Shown piece by piece: positions 8,783-17,092 of a stretch of DNA of 33,847 bases. This DNA comes from Candidatus Omnitrophota bacterium (lineage in GTDB: Bacteria > Omnitrophota > Gorgyraeia > Gygaellales > Profunditerraquicolaceae): positions 1 through 33,847 of the forward strand of contig JAKPTF010000082.1 of the NCBI GenBank assembly GCA_029571225.1, given 5' to 3'. Under the pieces are notes generated by a model. It saw nothing but the letters and a program-made list of their open reading frames with translations, did no database searches and had not been told where the DNA came from. The stretch's first letter is position 1. Each line of letters begins with the position of its first letter. The translations under genes and the position numbers were made by a program.

Positions 8783-11442
8783 CACGGTAACCCCGCAAGC
8801 TTTTGGTAAATTGCACGGTATTGTTGGACACCTTCACGCAGGGAACAATGGTGCTCTGCTGCCTTACGGCAACGCTGCTTCAATTGCACCCGCTCCCGCG
8901 TCAGCCCCACCAGCTCATCAACGGCCCTCTGATAATTACTGTCATTAAGATCGTTGACGACCACGCCGACCCGTTCCTGAACGCATATCCTGTCGGTATC
9001 ACCGATCCCTGCATTGACAACGACAGGAAGACCGCAGGCAAGGTATTCGCCGAACTTGATAGGCGACGAGTTGTACCGTTTGTACGGATTGATGAAAAAG
9101 ATCCCGGCGTCGGCTGCGGCCAATGCCGCGGGAACCTCTCCGGCGCTCGGCTTTCGAATAACGATCGCATCGCGGGCTATCCCCTTTTTGCCCGCTGCGG
9201 CAAACAGCGGTTCAGGATCTTCCTGAGTAATGAACAGGAACCGCGCCGCAGGCATGCGCTTTGAAAGAACGCGGAAAAAATCAAGCATTTCATCGATCAA
9301 ATACCATGTCCCGAGCTTGCCGAGGTACGCAAGGGTAAAACCGCCCTGCGCCCGCGGGACATCACCGGCGCGAATGCCGAATTTTTCAGTATCCACGCAG
9401 CACGGAATAACTGCCAGTTTCCCCCGCAGCGCGCGGCCGATACGCGATGCAGAAAGCAGAGCCTCATGGCTCCTGGTCTCAACCGTTGAGAAATCAGCGT
9501 GAGTAAGCAGGAAATCCTCGCAACGGCGCATGACGCGGTAGGTGATAGAATTATTCCGTATCAACCCGCCTCCGACATATTTATCAGCCAGTAAGCCGCG
9601 CGAATCGAAGAATAACCTCACGCGGTTGAGGCGCGCGGGCGCATATGCCATGATCCCGGGGATAAGGCCGCGGCAATGGATGATTCGTATCTTATCAACG
9701 GCTATCATGCGCCAGATAATGAACATCCCTCGAACGATATCCCAAAGGGTTGCAATAAGACGAGGCGTCTGATGATAATACGAGAAACGCCAGCGTATCG
9801 GGAATCCGGCACTGGCAACGGCAGCTCGCGCGCCGGGGGTACTGAGCGGCGTTTCAAAGGTCAACAGCGAAAACGCGGTCTTCGTGTCGTTCGCTATTCC
9901 GCGCATATATGACAGGCCCTGGGATTCCATGATCGGCTCAGCTGCGGAATGATACGCGACGAATAATACGCGCGTCTGGGATCTCTCAGCTTTAAGCAAG
10001 CCCGACACCGCCTTGCATATTCGTATGAGAACACTCTTGAACTGCGTCGAAAGCACGTACACGAGCCTGACCGGATGGCCGATATTATCCTTGAGAAAAT
10101 ACATGAGATTCAACGGCAGAACGACGAACAGCTTAGCCTTGAAGAACAATTTCTCGAATTCGGCTCCCGGCATATCCGCGTAATTGATCTGAGGCGCCTC
10201 AGGATTGCCCAGATCGTCCCAGGACATCTGGAGCCTCTGCTCTTTTTTAAGCTGCTGGTAGATCTGGGTGCCTGGTAACGGCATGAAAAGATTCATTGAT
10301 ACATTGTTCGGTTTGACCTCCTTGATAAAATCGAGGGTCTTGCCGAAATCATCCCTGGTCTCACCCGGATAACCGACGATGAAATTACCCTGGAATCTGA
10401 ATCCGTGCTTCCTGGTCAAGAGCGCAGCCCGCTTGTTCTTCTCCACATTCGTCGATTTATTCATAAGCCCGAGTATCCTCTGCGAACCTGATTCGAACCC
10501 ATATTCGACGTGGACACACCCGGCGTTCTTCATCGTGGTCAGAAGCTCGTCATCGACGACGTTGGTCGCGACCTGCGCCATCCAGACTATTTTTTTATGA
10601 ATGCCGCGCTCCATGAACAGATTCGCCATCTCGATCGCGCGCTTCTTATTGCTCAGGAACATATCCTCGGCAAAATAGACCGCTTCGATGGCGTAGGTAT
10701 CGATCAATTCAGAAATCTCGTCGACAACGCGCTGCGGGGAATGATACCTGACCTTGCGCTTGCCCATGAGGGGTCCGGCGCAATACGAACAATTAAAAGG
10801 ACAGCCGCGCGCAGTGAAAATATGGGTCGTGCGCAGCGACAGATTCCTGCTGATGAACCTGCTTGGGCGCGTATAGAATTTCATATCGAGCAGATCGCGG
10901 GCAGGCATCGGCAGGCTGTCGAGTGATTCGATAAGCGGTTGATCTTCATTCGATGCGAACCCGTTGTTACGCCGGTATGTCAACCCCGGGATCCCCGTAA
11001 CGTCTTTACCGTCCGCAATGGCGCGCATGATCATTTCGCCTTCGCCGCGGGCAAGGAGGTCGACGGCGCTGCATATGCGCAACGTATCTTCGGGTTCGCC
11101 CACGCAATGAGGACCTCCGATAACCGTCGTAATACGCGAGTTAGCGGCCTTGACCTTGCGCGAGAATGCGTCCACGTCGGAGACATTAGGCGTCGTTGCG
11201 GAGAAACCGACGATATCCGACGAAAAATCCCTGATACGATCGAGCGTTGCCGTATCAGTCGCCTCAAAGTCGAAATTATGCTTTCGCATGATATAATCCC
11301 GGTCGAGGATCTGGACATGATGGCCGTGCTGACGGAGCACCGCGGCGATATAGGCCAATCCGAGGGGCGGCCAATACTGTTTGTTCTCATCCACCCTGCT
11401 TCTCTGCCGCGACAATAACGGATATACGAGCGTTACGTTCAT
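8782..11442 (-). CDS. Fusion of B12-binding radical SAM enzyme and family 4 glycosyltransferase
   Basis: One continuous 886-residue frame. Residues 1-190 form a B12-binding-like domain (PPLGLAYIAAVLRQHGH near 25-41, IGGPHCVGEPEDT at 108-120). Residues ~205-400 are a radical SAM core with CPFNCSYC (C214, C218, C221) and later VEYGFESGSQRIL and FIVGYPGET. From ~490 a new Rossmann start RVLFVAYHSAAEP opens a GT4-like domain, with VDTEKFGI, LAYLGKLGTWY and the C-terminal loop SSPIKFGEYLACGLPVVV. The ATG at 11442 overlaps the upstream stop as ATGA. No internal stop or frameshift is seen. The two activities may act on the same intermediate, for example modifying and transferring a sugar (inference). 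The alternative is a sequencing-induced merge, but the frame is clean throughout. Confidence 0.87.
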   Translation of the reverse strand: MNVTLVYPLLSRQRSRVDENKQYWPPLGLAYIAAVLRQHGHHVQILDRDYIMRKHNFDFEATDTATLDRIRDFSSDIVGFSATTPNVSDVDAFSRKVKAANSRITTVIGGPHCVGEPEDTLRICSAVDLLARGEGEMIMRAIADGKDVTGIPGLTYRRNNGFASNEDQPLIESLDSLPMPARDLLDMKFYTRPSRFISRNLSLRTTHIFTARGCPFNCSYCAGPLMGKRKVRYHSPQRVVDEISELIDTYAIEAVYFAEDMFLSNKKRAIEMANLFMERGIHKKIVWMAQVATNVVDDELLTTMKNAGCVHVEYGFESGSQRILGLMNKSTNVEKNKRAALLTRKHGFRFQGNFIVGYPGETRDDFGKTLDFIKEVKPNNVSMNLFMPLPGTQIYQQLKKEQRLQMSWDDLGNPEAPQINYADMPGAEFEKLFFKAKLFVVLPLNLMYFLKDNIGHPVRLVYVLSTQFKSVLIRICKAVSGLLKAERSQTRVLFVAYHSAAEPIMESQGLSYMRGIANDTKTAFSLLTFETPLSTPGARAAVASAGFPIRWRFSYYHQTPRLIATLWDIVRGMFIIWRMIAVDKIRIIHCRGLIPGIMAYAPARLNRVRLFFDSRGLLADKYVGGGLIRNNSITYRVMRRCEDFLLTHADFSTVETRSHEALLSASRIGRALRGKLAVIPCCVDTEKFGIRAGDVPRAQGGFTLAYLGKLGTWYLIDEMLDFFRVLSKRMPAARFLFITQEDPEPLFAAAGKKGIARDAIVIRKPSAGEVPAALAAADAGIFFINPYKRYNSSPIKFGEYLACGLPVVVNAGIGDTDRICVQERVGVVVNDLNDSNYQRAVDELVGLTRERVQLKQRCRKAAEHHCSLREGVQQYRAIYQKLAGLP

Positions 11443-12548
11443 GCGAGCCTTTTCATTATGGATTTAAGCGTATCGATCACGTTCATCTGCTGGCTGCCGG
11501 TCAACGATGGATACAGCGGCAGCGAGAATATCTCCTTCGCAGCCTTCTCGGTATGCGGAAGATCTCCCCTGCGGTATCCGAGATACCGGTACCCGGTCAT
11601 GGTATGAATAGGCCACGGATAACTCACATTGACCAGAATATCCTTCTGTTTGAGCTCATCAATGATGCGGTCACGCTGCGCATGCCTGCACACGTACAAA
11701 TAGTACGCGTGACGGTTGCCGGCTGCGGTCCTGGGCAGGATAAGCCCGGTATCTTTCAGCAACGCATCGTACACGCCTGCCAGTTGGATGCGTTTAAGGA
11801 TATAGCCTTCAAGATGCTTGAGCTTCTCACGGAGTATCGCAGCATGAAGCTCATCGAGCCGCGAATTATACCCATGCTCGATGGCGTAATACGTTTTCTT
11901 CATACCGTAGAAACGCAGCCGCTGTGCCTTTTCGTAAAGCCGTTTTGTGCGGGTAAGCACCATGCCGCCGTCGCCGAACCCGCCGAGTATCTTCGTCGGA
12001 TAGAATGAAAATGCGGAAATGGCCGACATCGAACCTGCCTTCTTCCCGTAAAAAAGCGCGCCATGGCCCTGCGCGCAATCCTCAAGCACGGCAATGCGGT
12101 GTTTACGGGCGATCGAGTTGACATCGCGCATATTCACGCACTGCCCGAACAGATGGACCGGAAGGATGCACCGTGTCTTCTTCGTGATCGCATCCTCGAG
12201 CATCGAGGTATCCATGAGGTACGTGGCGGGATCGATATCGACGAACCGCGGCGTCGCGCCCGTAGATACGATTGCCGACACCGTAGGAACAGCAGTATTG
12301 GAAACCGTTATTACCTCGTCTCCGGGGCCGATACCGAGCGCCTTAAGACCGATGAACAATGCGTCAGTTCCGCTATTGACGCCGACGCCGTAGGTAACCG
12401 AGCAATAGCGCGCGAACTCGTTCTCGAATTCCCTGACATTATTGCCCAGTATCAGCCAGCCGGAATCAAGAACGCGCTGGATCGCGGCATTGATCTGTTT
12501 CTTCTCATGCGCGTACTCAACAAGATAATCCCACACCTTGATCGACAT
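11439..12548 (-). CDS. DegT/DnrJ/EryC1/StrS aminotransferase, EvaB/FdtB-type sugar 3-aminotransferase
   Basis: A 369-residue fold-type I PLP enzyme. Key features are the substrate-entry segment SGWLILG (29-35), GDEVITVSNTAVPT (76-89), the cofactor aspartate in LEDCAQ (D157), and the Schiff-base lysine K186 in FSFYPTKILGG. The C-terminal NVSYPWPIHTMTGYRYLGY (about 309-327) resembles what I recall of 3-aminotransferases such as EvaB, TylB and FdtB. The reaction would be transfer of an amino group from glutamate to C3 of an NDP-keto-deoxysugar. AGGAGG lies 7 nt before the ATG at 12548. It directly follows the Gfo/Idh, 2,3-dehydratase and ketoisomerase genes, which strongly supports a deoxyamino-sugar role. 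Confidence 0.9.
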   Translation of the reverse strand: MSIKVWDYLVEYAHEKKQINAAIQRVLDSGWLILGNNVREFENEFARYCSVTYGVGVNSGTDALFIGLKALGIGPGDEVITVSNTAVPTVSAIVSTGATPRFVDIDPATYLMDTSMLEDAITKKTRCILPVHLFGQCVNMRDVNSIARKHRIAVLEDCAQGHGALFYGKKAGSMSAISAFSFYPTKILGGFGDGGMVLTRTKRLYEKAQRLRFYGMKKTYYAIEHGYNSRLDELHAAILREKLKHLEGYILKRIQLAGVYDALLKDTGLILPRTAAGNRHAYYLYVCRHAQRDRIIDELKQKDILVNVSYPWPIHTMTGYRYLGYRRGDLPHTEKAAKEIFSLPLYPSLTGSQQMNVIDTLKSIMKRLA

Positions 12549-12550
12549 TA

Positions 12551-13513
12551 CTATGCCTCCTGTGCTGACGATCGCAATACATGCAACGCATGCGCGTCAT
12601 ATTCCATATCGGATACAAACGCAGAGTGATCCCCTTTTTTTATCGCGGCAGCGACTTGATTAAGGAACATCAGGAAATTGTCGCACGCGGGTACCGGAAC
12701 AACAGACGCGGTATTGTTATGCTGGACCTTGATCTCATTGACCATATCCGCGGGAGTAGTGAAGATCCGGTGGATATCGGCAGACATCCCGGGCCCGAGA
12801 AGATTCACGGTGTTCCGGTATCCGGTATCAAACCCGAAGTGGCCCACCATCGAGCGGCCGTGAGAATATAACGCGGTCATACTGAAGGCGGTTTCAAGGT
12901 TATCCGTACCGCCGCGCGAGACGACCGTGCACGACATGTCAAGCAGCTGCGCGTTATCGAAAAAAACCCGCGCCACGCTGACCGCATACGGCCCGAGATC
13001 GAGCAACGCACCCCCGCCCAGCTCTTTACGGTACCTGAAATTGTCCTGCTCCAGCGGCGGGAATGAAAATACCGCGGTAAGGCGCGTTGGGCTGCTCTGC
13101 GCCTCCCGGAACGCGCCCCTGATCAACCCGATCTGAGCGTGATACGCGTATACCGTCGCTTCAGCAAGGCACAATTTTTTCCTGCGCGCAAGATCGATCA
13201 TGCGCCGGCTCTCATCAAAGCTCGTACATGCCGGTTTATCAACGATGACGTGCATGCCGCGCTGCAGGGCCTGTTCGACAAGCGCGCCGTGAGTACTGTT
13301 TATCGTCGAAATGTAGGCCAGGTCCGCACCGCTGTGAGAGAAAGCAGCGGCGTAATCATCGAATACTCCTTGGAACCGGTGTTTCGCTGCAGCCACAGCC
13401 CCGGCGTTAGAACGAGACGCAATATCGATACCCGTTACCTCCGGCATTTTCGCAAGCGCCGGCAATACGCGATTTTGAACTATCTTTGAATATCCGACGA
13501 TCAATATCTTCAT
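12551..13513 (-). CDS. Gfo/Idh/MocA-family oxidoreductase, likely NDP-ketosugar reductase
   Basis: A 320-residue NAD(P)-dependent dehydrogenase. I start it at the ATG at 13513, which forms TAATG with the upstream stop; the frame continues upstream to 13663 but that would run 150 nt into the dehydratase gene. The nucleotide-binding loop VGYSKIVQN is a degenerate GxGxxA. The family EKP motif appears as DKP (residues 92-94) in HVIVDKPACTS. The C-terminal half has the beta-sheet pattern with GGGALLDLGPYAV. Homologues paired with 2,3-dehydratases (TylC1/SpnN type) reduce the C3 keto group of 3,4-diketo-2,6-dideoxyhexoses. That role is inferred from adjacency; it could instead reduce C4. Confidence 0.85.
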   Translation of the reverse strand: MKILIVGYSKIVQNRVLPALAKMPEVTGIDIASRSNAGAVAAAKHRFQGVFDDYAAAFSHSGADLAYISTINSTHGALVEQALQRGMHVIVDKPACTSFDESRRMIDLARRKKLCLAEATVYAYHAQIGLIRGAFREAQSSPTRLTAVFSFPPLEQDNFRYRKELGGGALLDLGPYAVSVARVFFDNAQLLDMSCTVVSRGGTDNLETAFSMTALYSHGRSMVGHFGFDTGYRNTVNLLGPGMSADIHRIFTTPADMVNEIKVQHNNTASVVPVPACDNFLMFLNQVAAAIKKGDHSAFVSDMEYDAHALHVLRSSAQEA

Positions 13514-14961
13514 TAGAATAATCCTATGCAGGTAAGAAGACACCGCGCCTCGATGTTGAAATACCCCCTTCTGACCAATTCCATCATCTGCCCGAGCGTC
13601 ATCCAGACATAGTTGTCCGGAATGTCGATCCGGTGGCCGTGGTCGAGCTCCACGACCATGCACTGGTTCTGGACATGGAAGAATCTGCCGCCCTCTTCGG
13701 ATTGGATCGCCGAATATTTCACGGCCGCGCCTCGCGCATCGAGGAACGCGTCGAGGAATTGCGGGGCGCGCGTGCTGCCCTGTCTGCGCTCAAAGTTCGA
13801 GCACGAAACAGTCGGCGCCATTTCTACGACATCGAAATTACCGGGCTCGACCTTTGCCTGTACCAGAAAATGCAGCACATTGTTGATCTTTGCCGTAATA
13901 AAACCGATCAATCCGCACGATGACGATTTTAACAGCGGCTGGCTCCAACTCGTAACTTCCCTGCTTCCCGCGCGAACGAGTACCGCGATAACCGAGAAAA
14001 AGTCGCCTGATTCATGGCATATCTCGTTATCCGTATGCTTCCAGCCCCGGACGGACGTAAGCGGTATTTCCGTCACCTGAAGTTCATACCGGGTCTTCCA
14101 TTCAGTGAACCAGCTCAGGATATCATCCATGGAATTGCAAACACGGCGTTCCTCGTTCATCGATTCCAACAGGTCGTTCATGAACGTATCGTCCACCAGG
14201 TACGGAAAGACCTTTTCCCGTTCCGGATGGCGAAGCATCTCGTAATGTTTCTTAAGATTACCGTCCGCAAACGGCGCGCATGACAGAACGGAGCGCGCAT
14301 CCATATTGACAAAATTATCGATGGTCAAAAGCTTTCTGATCTGCCATGAGGTCAGCCAGCAGAAATCGTCTTTCAGCTCAACCTCATCGTCAACCTCAAC
14401 GATCATGTTACGGTTACGCTTGCGCAGGAATCTGCCGCCCTGCTCGGTCTGGAGAAGATCGACCAGAAAGCGTGCTTTCTTACGGTCGAGAAAATACTCC
14501 AGGTACGCCGGCAGCTTTCCCTTATGCACCTGAGTATAGTTGCTTTTGGTGGCCTGGAGCGTGGGCGAAAGCTGTATGATATTGACGTTGCCGGGCTCCA
14601 TCTTGACCTGCATGAGGAAATACCTCACGCCTGAGACCTTCCTGGTAATAATGCCCAGAATCCCGATCTCGGGCTGGACGATGATCGGCTGATCCCAATT
14701 ATGCACAGCGCCGAAATTGGTCCTGACCCTGATACCGGACACCCTGAAGAACTTTCCTGAGCTGTGCACGAGATTGCGGCTTCCTTTCTCAAAGCTCCAG
14801 CCTTGCAGGGCTGAGAACGGGATCTGCTCAACCGCAAAATACCCGGCGCGACGGCGCGACTCGAACCACGCCATGAACTCCTCTTCACAGCCGAATGCGC
14901 GTTTCATCGCGTGAGCGGGGAATGAAAAGGCGTCTTTTTTGGGCCGGGAAAGTCTGCTCAT
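13513..14961 (-). CDS. NDP-hexose 2,3-dehydratase (EvaA/TylX3/SpnO family)
   Basis: A 482-residue protein of two homologous halves, about 27-245 and 265-482. Each half carries the same ordered motifs. These are GW near the start, HxSGxFF, W-x-QP (NWDQPI and SWSQPL), Q-x-K-x-EPGN (QVKMEPGN and QAKVEPGN), a following PT, Q-x-EQGGRF or Q-x-EEGGRF, and a final W-x-T-x-x-Q. That duplicated architecture is diagnostic of the 2,3-dehydratases that remove the C2 hydroxyl of NDP-4-keto-6-deoxyglucose during 2,6-dideoxysugar synthesis. The ATG at 14961 shares a base with the upstream stop (TAATG). It sits between the FdtA-like cupin and the Gfo/Idh reductase. Confidence in family is high; the exact sugar is unknown. 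Confidence 0.93.
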   Translation of the reverse strand: MSRLSRPKKDAFSFPAHAMKRAFGCEEEFMAWFESRRRAGYFAVEQIPFSALQGWSFEKGSRNLVHSSGKFFRVSGIRVRTNFGAVHNWDQPIIVQPEIGILGIITRKVSGVRYFLMQVKMEPGNVNIIQLSPTLQATKSNYTQVHKGKLPAYLEYFLDRKKARFLVDLLQTEQGGRFLRKRNRNMIVEVDDEVELKDDFCWLTSWQIRKLLTIDNFVNMDARSVLSCAPFADGNLKKHYEMLRHPEREKVFPYLVDDTFMNDLLESMNEERRVCNSMDDILSWFTEWKTRYELQVTEIPLTSVRGWKHTDNEICHESGDFFSVIAVLVRAGSREVTSWSQPLLKSSSCGLIGFITAKINNVLHFLVQAKVEPGNFDVVEMAPTVSCSNFERRQGSTRAPQFLDAFLDARGAAVKYSAIQSEEGGRFFHVQNQCMVVELDHGHRIDIPDNYVWMTLGQMMELVRRGYFNIEARCLLTCIGLF

Positions 14962-15374
14962 TATTGTGTATCCTTACGAATAGCCTTCAGATAATCCTCC
15001 CAGGTCCTGATCGATCTCTTGATATCGTAATGCGTGCTTGCCAGGACCGTGCACACGGCGCCGGGAGAGAAATCCGAAAGCTTGATGAATATCATCCGGG
15101 GAACGTACAAACCCTTTTGCGCGTCGTCAAGCACGAAGGAACGCGAGTCCGTCCCGTCCGATATCTCAACCTTAAAGCTTCCGTACGACGCCACGATAAC
15201 CTGGTCCGTATCGGTATGCGCGTGGCCGCCGCGATCTGACACGATATGGTGCATGTAGAATATCCGTTTGATCTCGAACGGCGTGTCGATTCCGCTTTCT
15301 ATTGACGTCAAAACACCCCGCGCATCCCTGACCGACGGCAGATCGATCATGCGCACATCGTTCAAACCTTCCAT
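14961..15374 (-). CDS. FdtA/QdtA-family cupin, NDP-4-keto-6-deoxyglucose 3,4-ketoisomerase-like
   Basis: A 137-residue single-domain cupin, the normal length for the family. It has the signature RGGHAHTDTDQVIVASYGSF (residues 48-67), matching the metal-independent FdtA/QdtA/WxcM-C active-site strand with two conserved histidines, followed by LYVPRMIFIKLSDFSPGAVC and HYD near the C-terminus. Known members move the keto group from C4 to C3 of dTDP-4-keto-6-deoxyglucose so that a 3-aminotransferase can act. AGGAGG lies 6 nt before the ATG at 15374, giving this gene a strong ribosome site. Its place immediately before the 2,3-dehydratase is informative but biochemically puzzling, because that dehydratase uses the same 4-keto substrate. 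Confidence 0.88.
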   Translation of the reverse strand: MEGLNDVRMIDLPSVRDARGVLTSIESGIDTPFEIKRIFYMHHIVSDRGGHAHTDTDQVIVASYGSFKVEISDGTDSRSFVLDDAQKGLYVPRMIFIKLSDFSPGAVCTVLASTHYDIKRSIRTWEDYLKAIRKDTQ

Positions 15375-16085
15375 TTATCCCCTCCTCATGACAACCAGGT
15401 CCCACCACAGGATGAGAAGGTCCCTGCCGACCTGGAAAACGCGCCTGAAATTAAAAAACTGGGACCGGCCGTAGACCCGGTGATAATGCGACACCGGAAC
15501 TTCGTCGAAGACAACGCCGCGGTCCTGCATCTTCCGGATCATCTCGACGCACACAACGCCGCTTTTGTACTTCAAGTTGAGGTTATCGAACACCTTCCGC
15601 CGCATGAGCCTGAAATCGCAGTCTACGTCGCGGATCTTGAATTGGAACAGGGCTTTCATGAAATGCTGGTAGAGGAATCCGATAACGATGCGGTTCATGG
15701 GGTCAGACCTGCATATCTTATATCCGTTGACGACATCTACCCCGTCCCTCATGAGCGCTGCGAGCTTCGGGAGCTCCGTAATATCGTATTGAAAATCGCC
15801 GTCGGTATAGAAAATGAACTCTTTTTTCGCCGCGTAGAACCCCGCCTGGAGCGCTCCGCCGTATCCTTTATTCTTCTCGTGGAATATAAGCCGCAGCTTC
15901 GGATATTTTGCCTCCAGCTCCCGCAGGATCAGCCTGCTCGTATCGGTCGACCCGTCATCGATGACCAGTAATTCATAATCGTCGGTGATCGACCGCACGA
16001 CCTTATCCATCAACACTACCATACTGGCGATCGAACCTGCGTCGTTGTAGCACGGGCAAAATGCGGAAATGGCCAACTTTTTCAT
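15375..16085 (-). CDS. Glycosyltransferase family 2 (polyprenyl-phosphate-type)
   Basis: A 236-residue GT-A enzyme. Motifs in order: FCPCYNDAGSIASMV at the N-terminus, LLVIDDGSTDTS (about 40-51), NKGYGGALQAGF, and the metal-binding FYTDGDFQYD with its DGD triad. A conserved DVDCDFRLMRR segment follows. It has no C-terminal membrane domain, only a hydrophobic LLILWWDLVVM near the end. This layout fits soluble DPM1-like enzymes that place a sugar on polyprenyl phosphate for use by GT-C enzymes, four of which are encoded just upstream. That link is an inference. The ATG overlaps the upstream stop as ATGA. Confidence 0.88.
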   Translation of the reverse strand: MKKLAISAFCPCYNDAGSIASMVVLMDKVVRSITDDYELLVIDDGSTDTSRLILRELEAKYPKLRLIFHEKNKGYGGALQAGFYAAKKEFIFYTDGDFQYDITELPKLAALMRDGVDVVNGYKICRSDPMNRIVIGFLYQHFMKALFQFKIRDVDCDFRLMRRKVFDNLNLKYKSGVVCVEMIRKMQDRGVVFDEVPVSHYHRVYGRSQFFNFRRVFQVGRDLLILWWDLVVMRRG

Positions 16086-17092
16086 TTCATCTCCTCTTTG
16101 ATAGCCGAGACCTGCTTGAACGTTATTCCATCCTTGAAGAAATAGAACAAACCGATAAGGATCATCGGCACGGTATCGAAGAACTGGTACAGGATCGAAA
16201 AACTCAACGCGCGGCTCTTGTCAATGCCGTACATTGCCAGGCCGAGCACGAACGCGAGCTGCATCGTTCCCAGGCTCCCCACTGAAGGGATCATGACGAA
16301 CAACGCAATGAGTATAACGAGCATGAATGCAGCGCCGAACGGGACATCGAACGAGAATACCTTGAACATGAGGAACAGCGTGACGACAGCCGAGAACCAT
16401 ATGAGCACCGAGTACGCGGAAACGATAAGCAGGTTACGCGGATTATTGAATATTGACAGGCCGCCGCTAAACGCAGCAAGCCTGTTGGTAACATACGCCG
16501 CCAGTTTGGGAGAAAATCGCGACACGACCGAACCGATGCATGAGATCGTCCTGGCTGCAGCGCATTTCCACGCAATGATGACTGCCGCGATGACCACGTA
16601 CACGGCGATCGAGATGTACGCGGCATACCGTATCAGTCCGATATCCGAATTACTGCCGAGAACGGACGAGCCGTTGCACAACACCCATACGAACATGCCG
16701 CCGATAAATGCGACAAGGGTAATACCGTCCCACAGGCGCTCAAGCACGACCGTGGCAAGGCAGGCGCTCTTACTGACCCCGGAATGTTTTCCGAGAATAT
16801 ACGCCTTGAGGATCTCGCCGGCCCGCGCGGGGAATATATTATTTGCCATAAGGCCGATCATGGTAGTCGAAAACAGCAACCGCGCGCTTAATTTCACATC
16901 GAAGAAATATCCCCATCTGACAGCGCGCAGATACGCATACAACATCAAGCCGATGAATGCAGGTATCACGTACAGGTAATTCCCCTCGCGCATATACCGC
17001 CCGATCACACCGATGTCCGTATCTTTGAACGACACGTACAGCGCAGCAAGGGTGATACAAAAGGTAATAACCGTGAAAATACGCTTATTCAT
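16082..17092 (-). CDS. UPF0104 / lysylphosphatidylglycerol-synthase transmembrane-domain family protein
   Basis: A 336-residue integral membrane protein with about eight hydrophobic helices. The start is the ATG at 17092 (MNKRIFTVITF), overlapping the upstream stop by 8 nt (ATGAATAA); the frame extends to 17371 but would then lie 287 nt inside the preceding gene. The family signature is clear: NIFPARAGEILKAYILGK followed by VVLERLWDGITLV, and later MIPSVGSLGTMQLAF. Members (PF03706) are flippase-like membrane domains of MprF and stand-alone proteins of unknown function, frequently next to GT2 enzymes. A role in moving lipid-linked sugars is possible but not shown. Confidence 0.88.
   Translation of the reverse strand: MNKRIFTVITFCITLAALYVSFKDTDIGVIGRYMREGNYLYVIPAFIGLMLYAYLRAVRWGYFFDVKLSARLLFSTTMIGLMANNIFPARAGEILKAYILGKHSGVSKSACLATVVLERLWDGITLVAFIGGMFVWVLCNGSSVLGSNSDIGLIRYAAYISIAVYVVIAAVIIAWKCAAARTISCIGSVVSRFSPKLAAYVTNRLAAFSGGLSIFNNPRNLLIVSAYSVLIWFSAVVTLFLMFKVFSFDVPFGAAFMLVILIALFVMIPSVGSLGTMQLAFVLGLAMYGIDKSRALSFSILYQFFDTVPMILIGLFYFFKDGITFKQVSAIKEEMK

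Noticed and set aside
13514-13663. N-terminal extension of the Gfo/Idh gene
   Set aside because: It overlaps the 2,3-dehydratase, and the Rossmann strand MKILIVGY starts precisely at the ATG at 13513.
16218-16979. Plus-strand open frame of 253 codons
   Set aside because: Exactly antisense to the UPF0104 membrane protein; composition (Met/Thr/Asn-rich) is what the complement of a hydrophobic gene gives.
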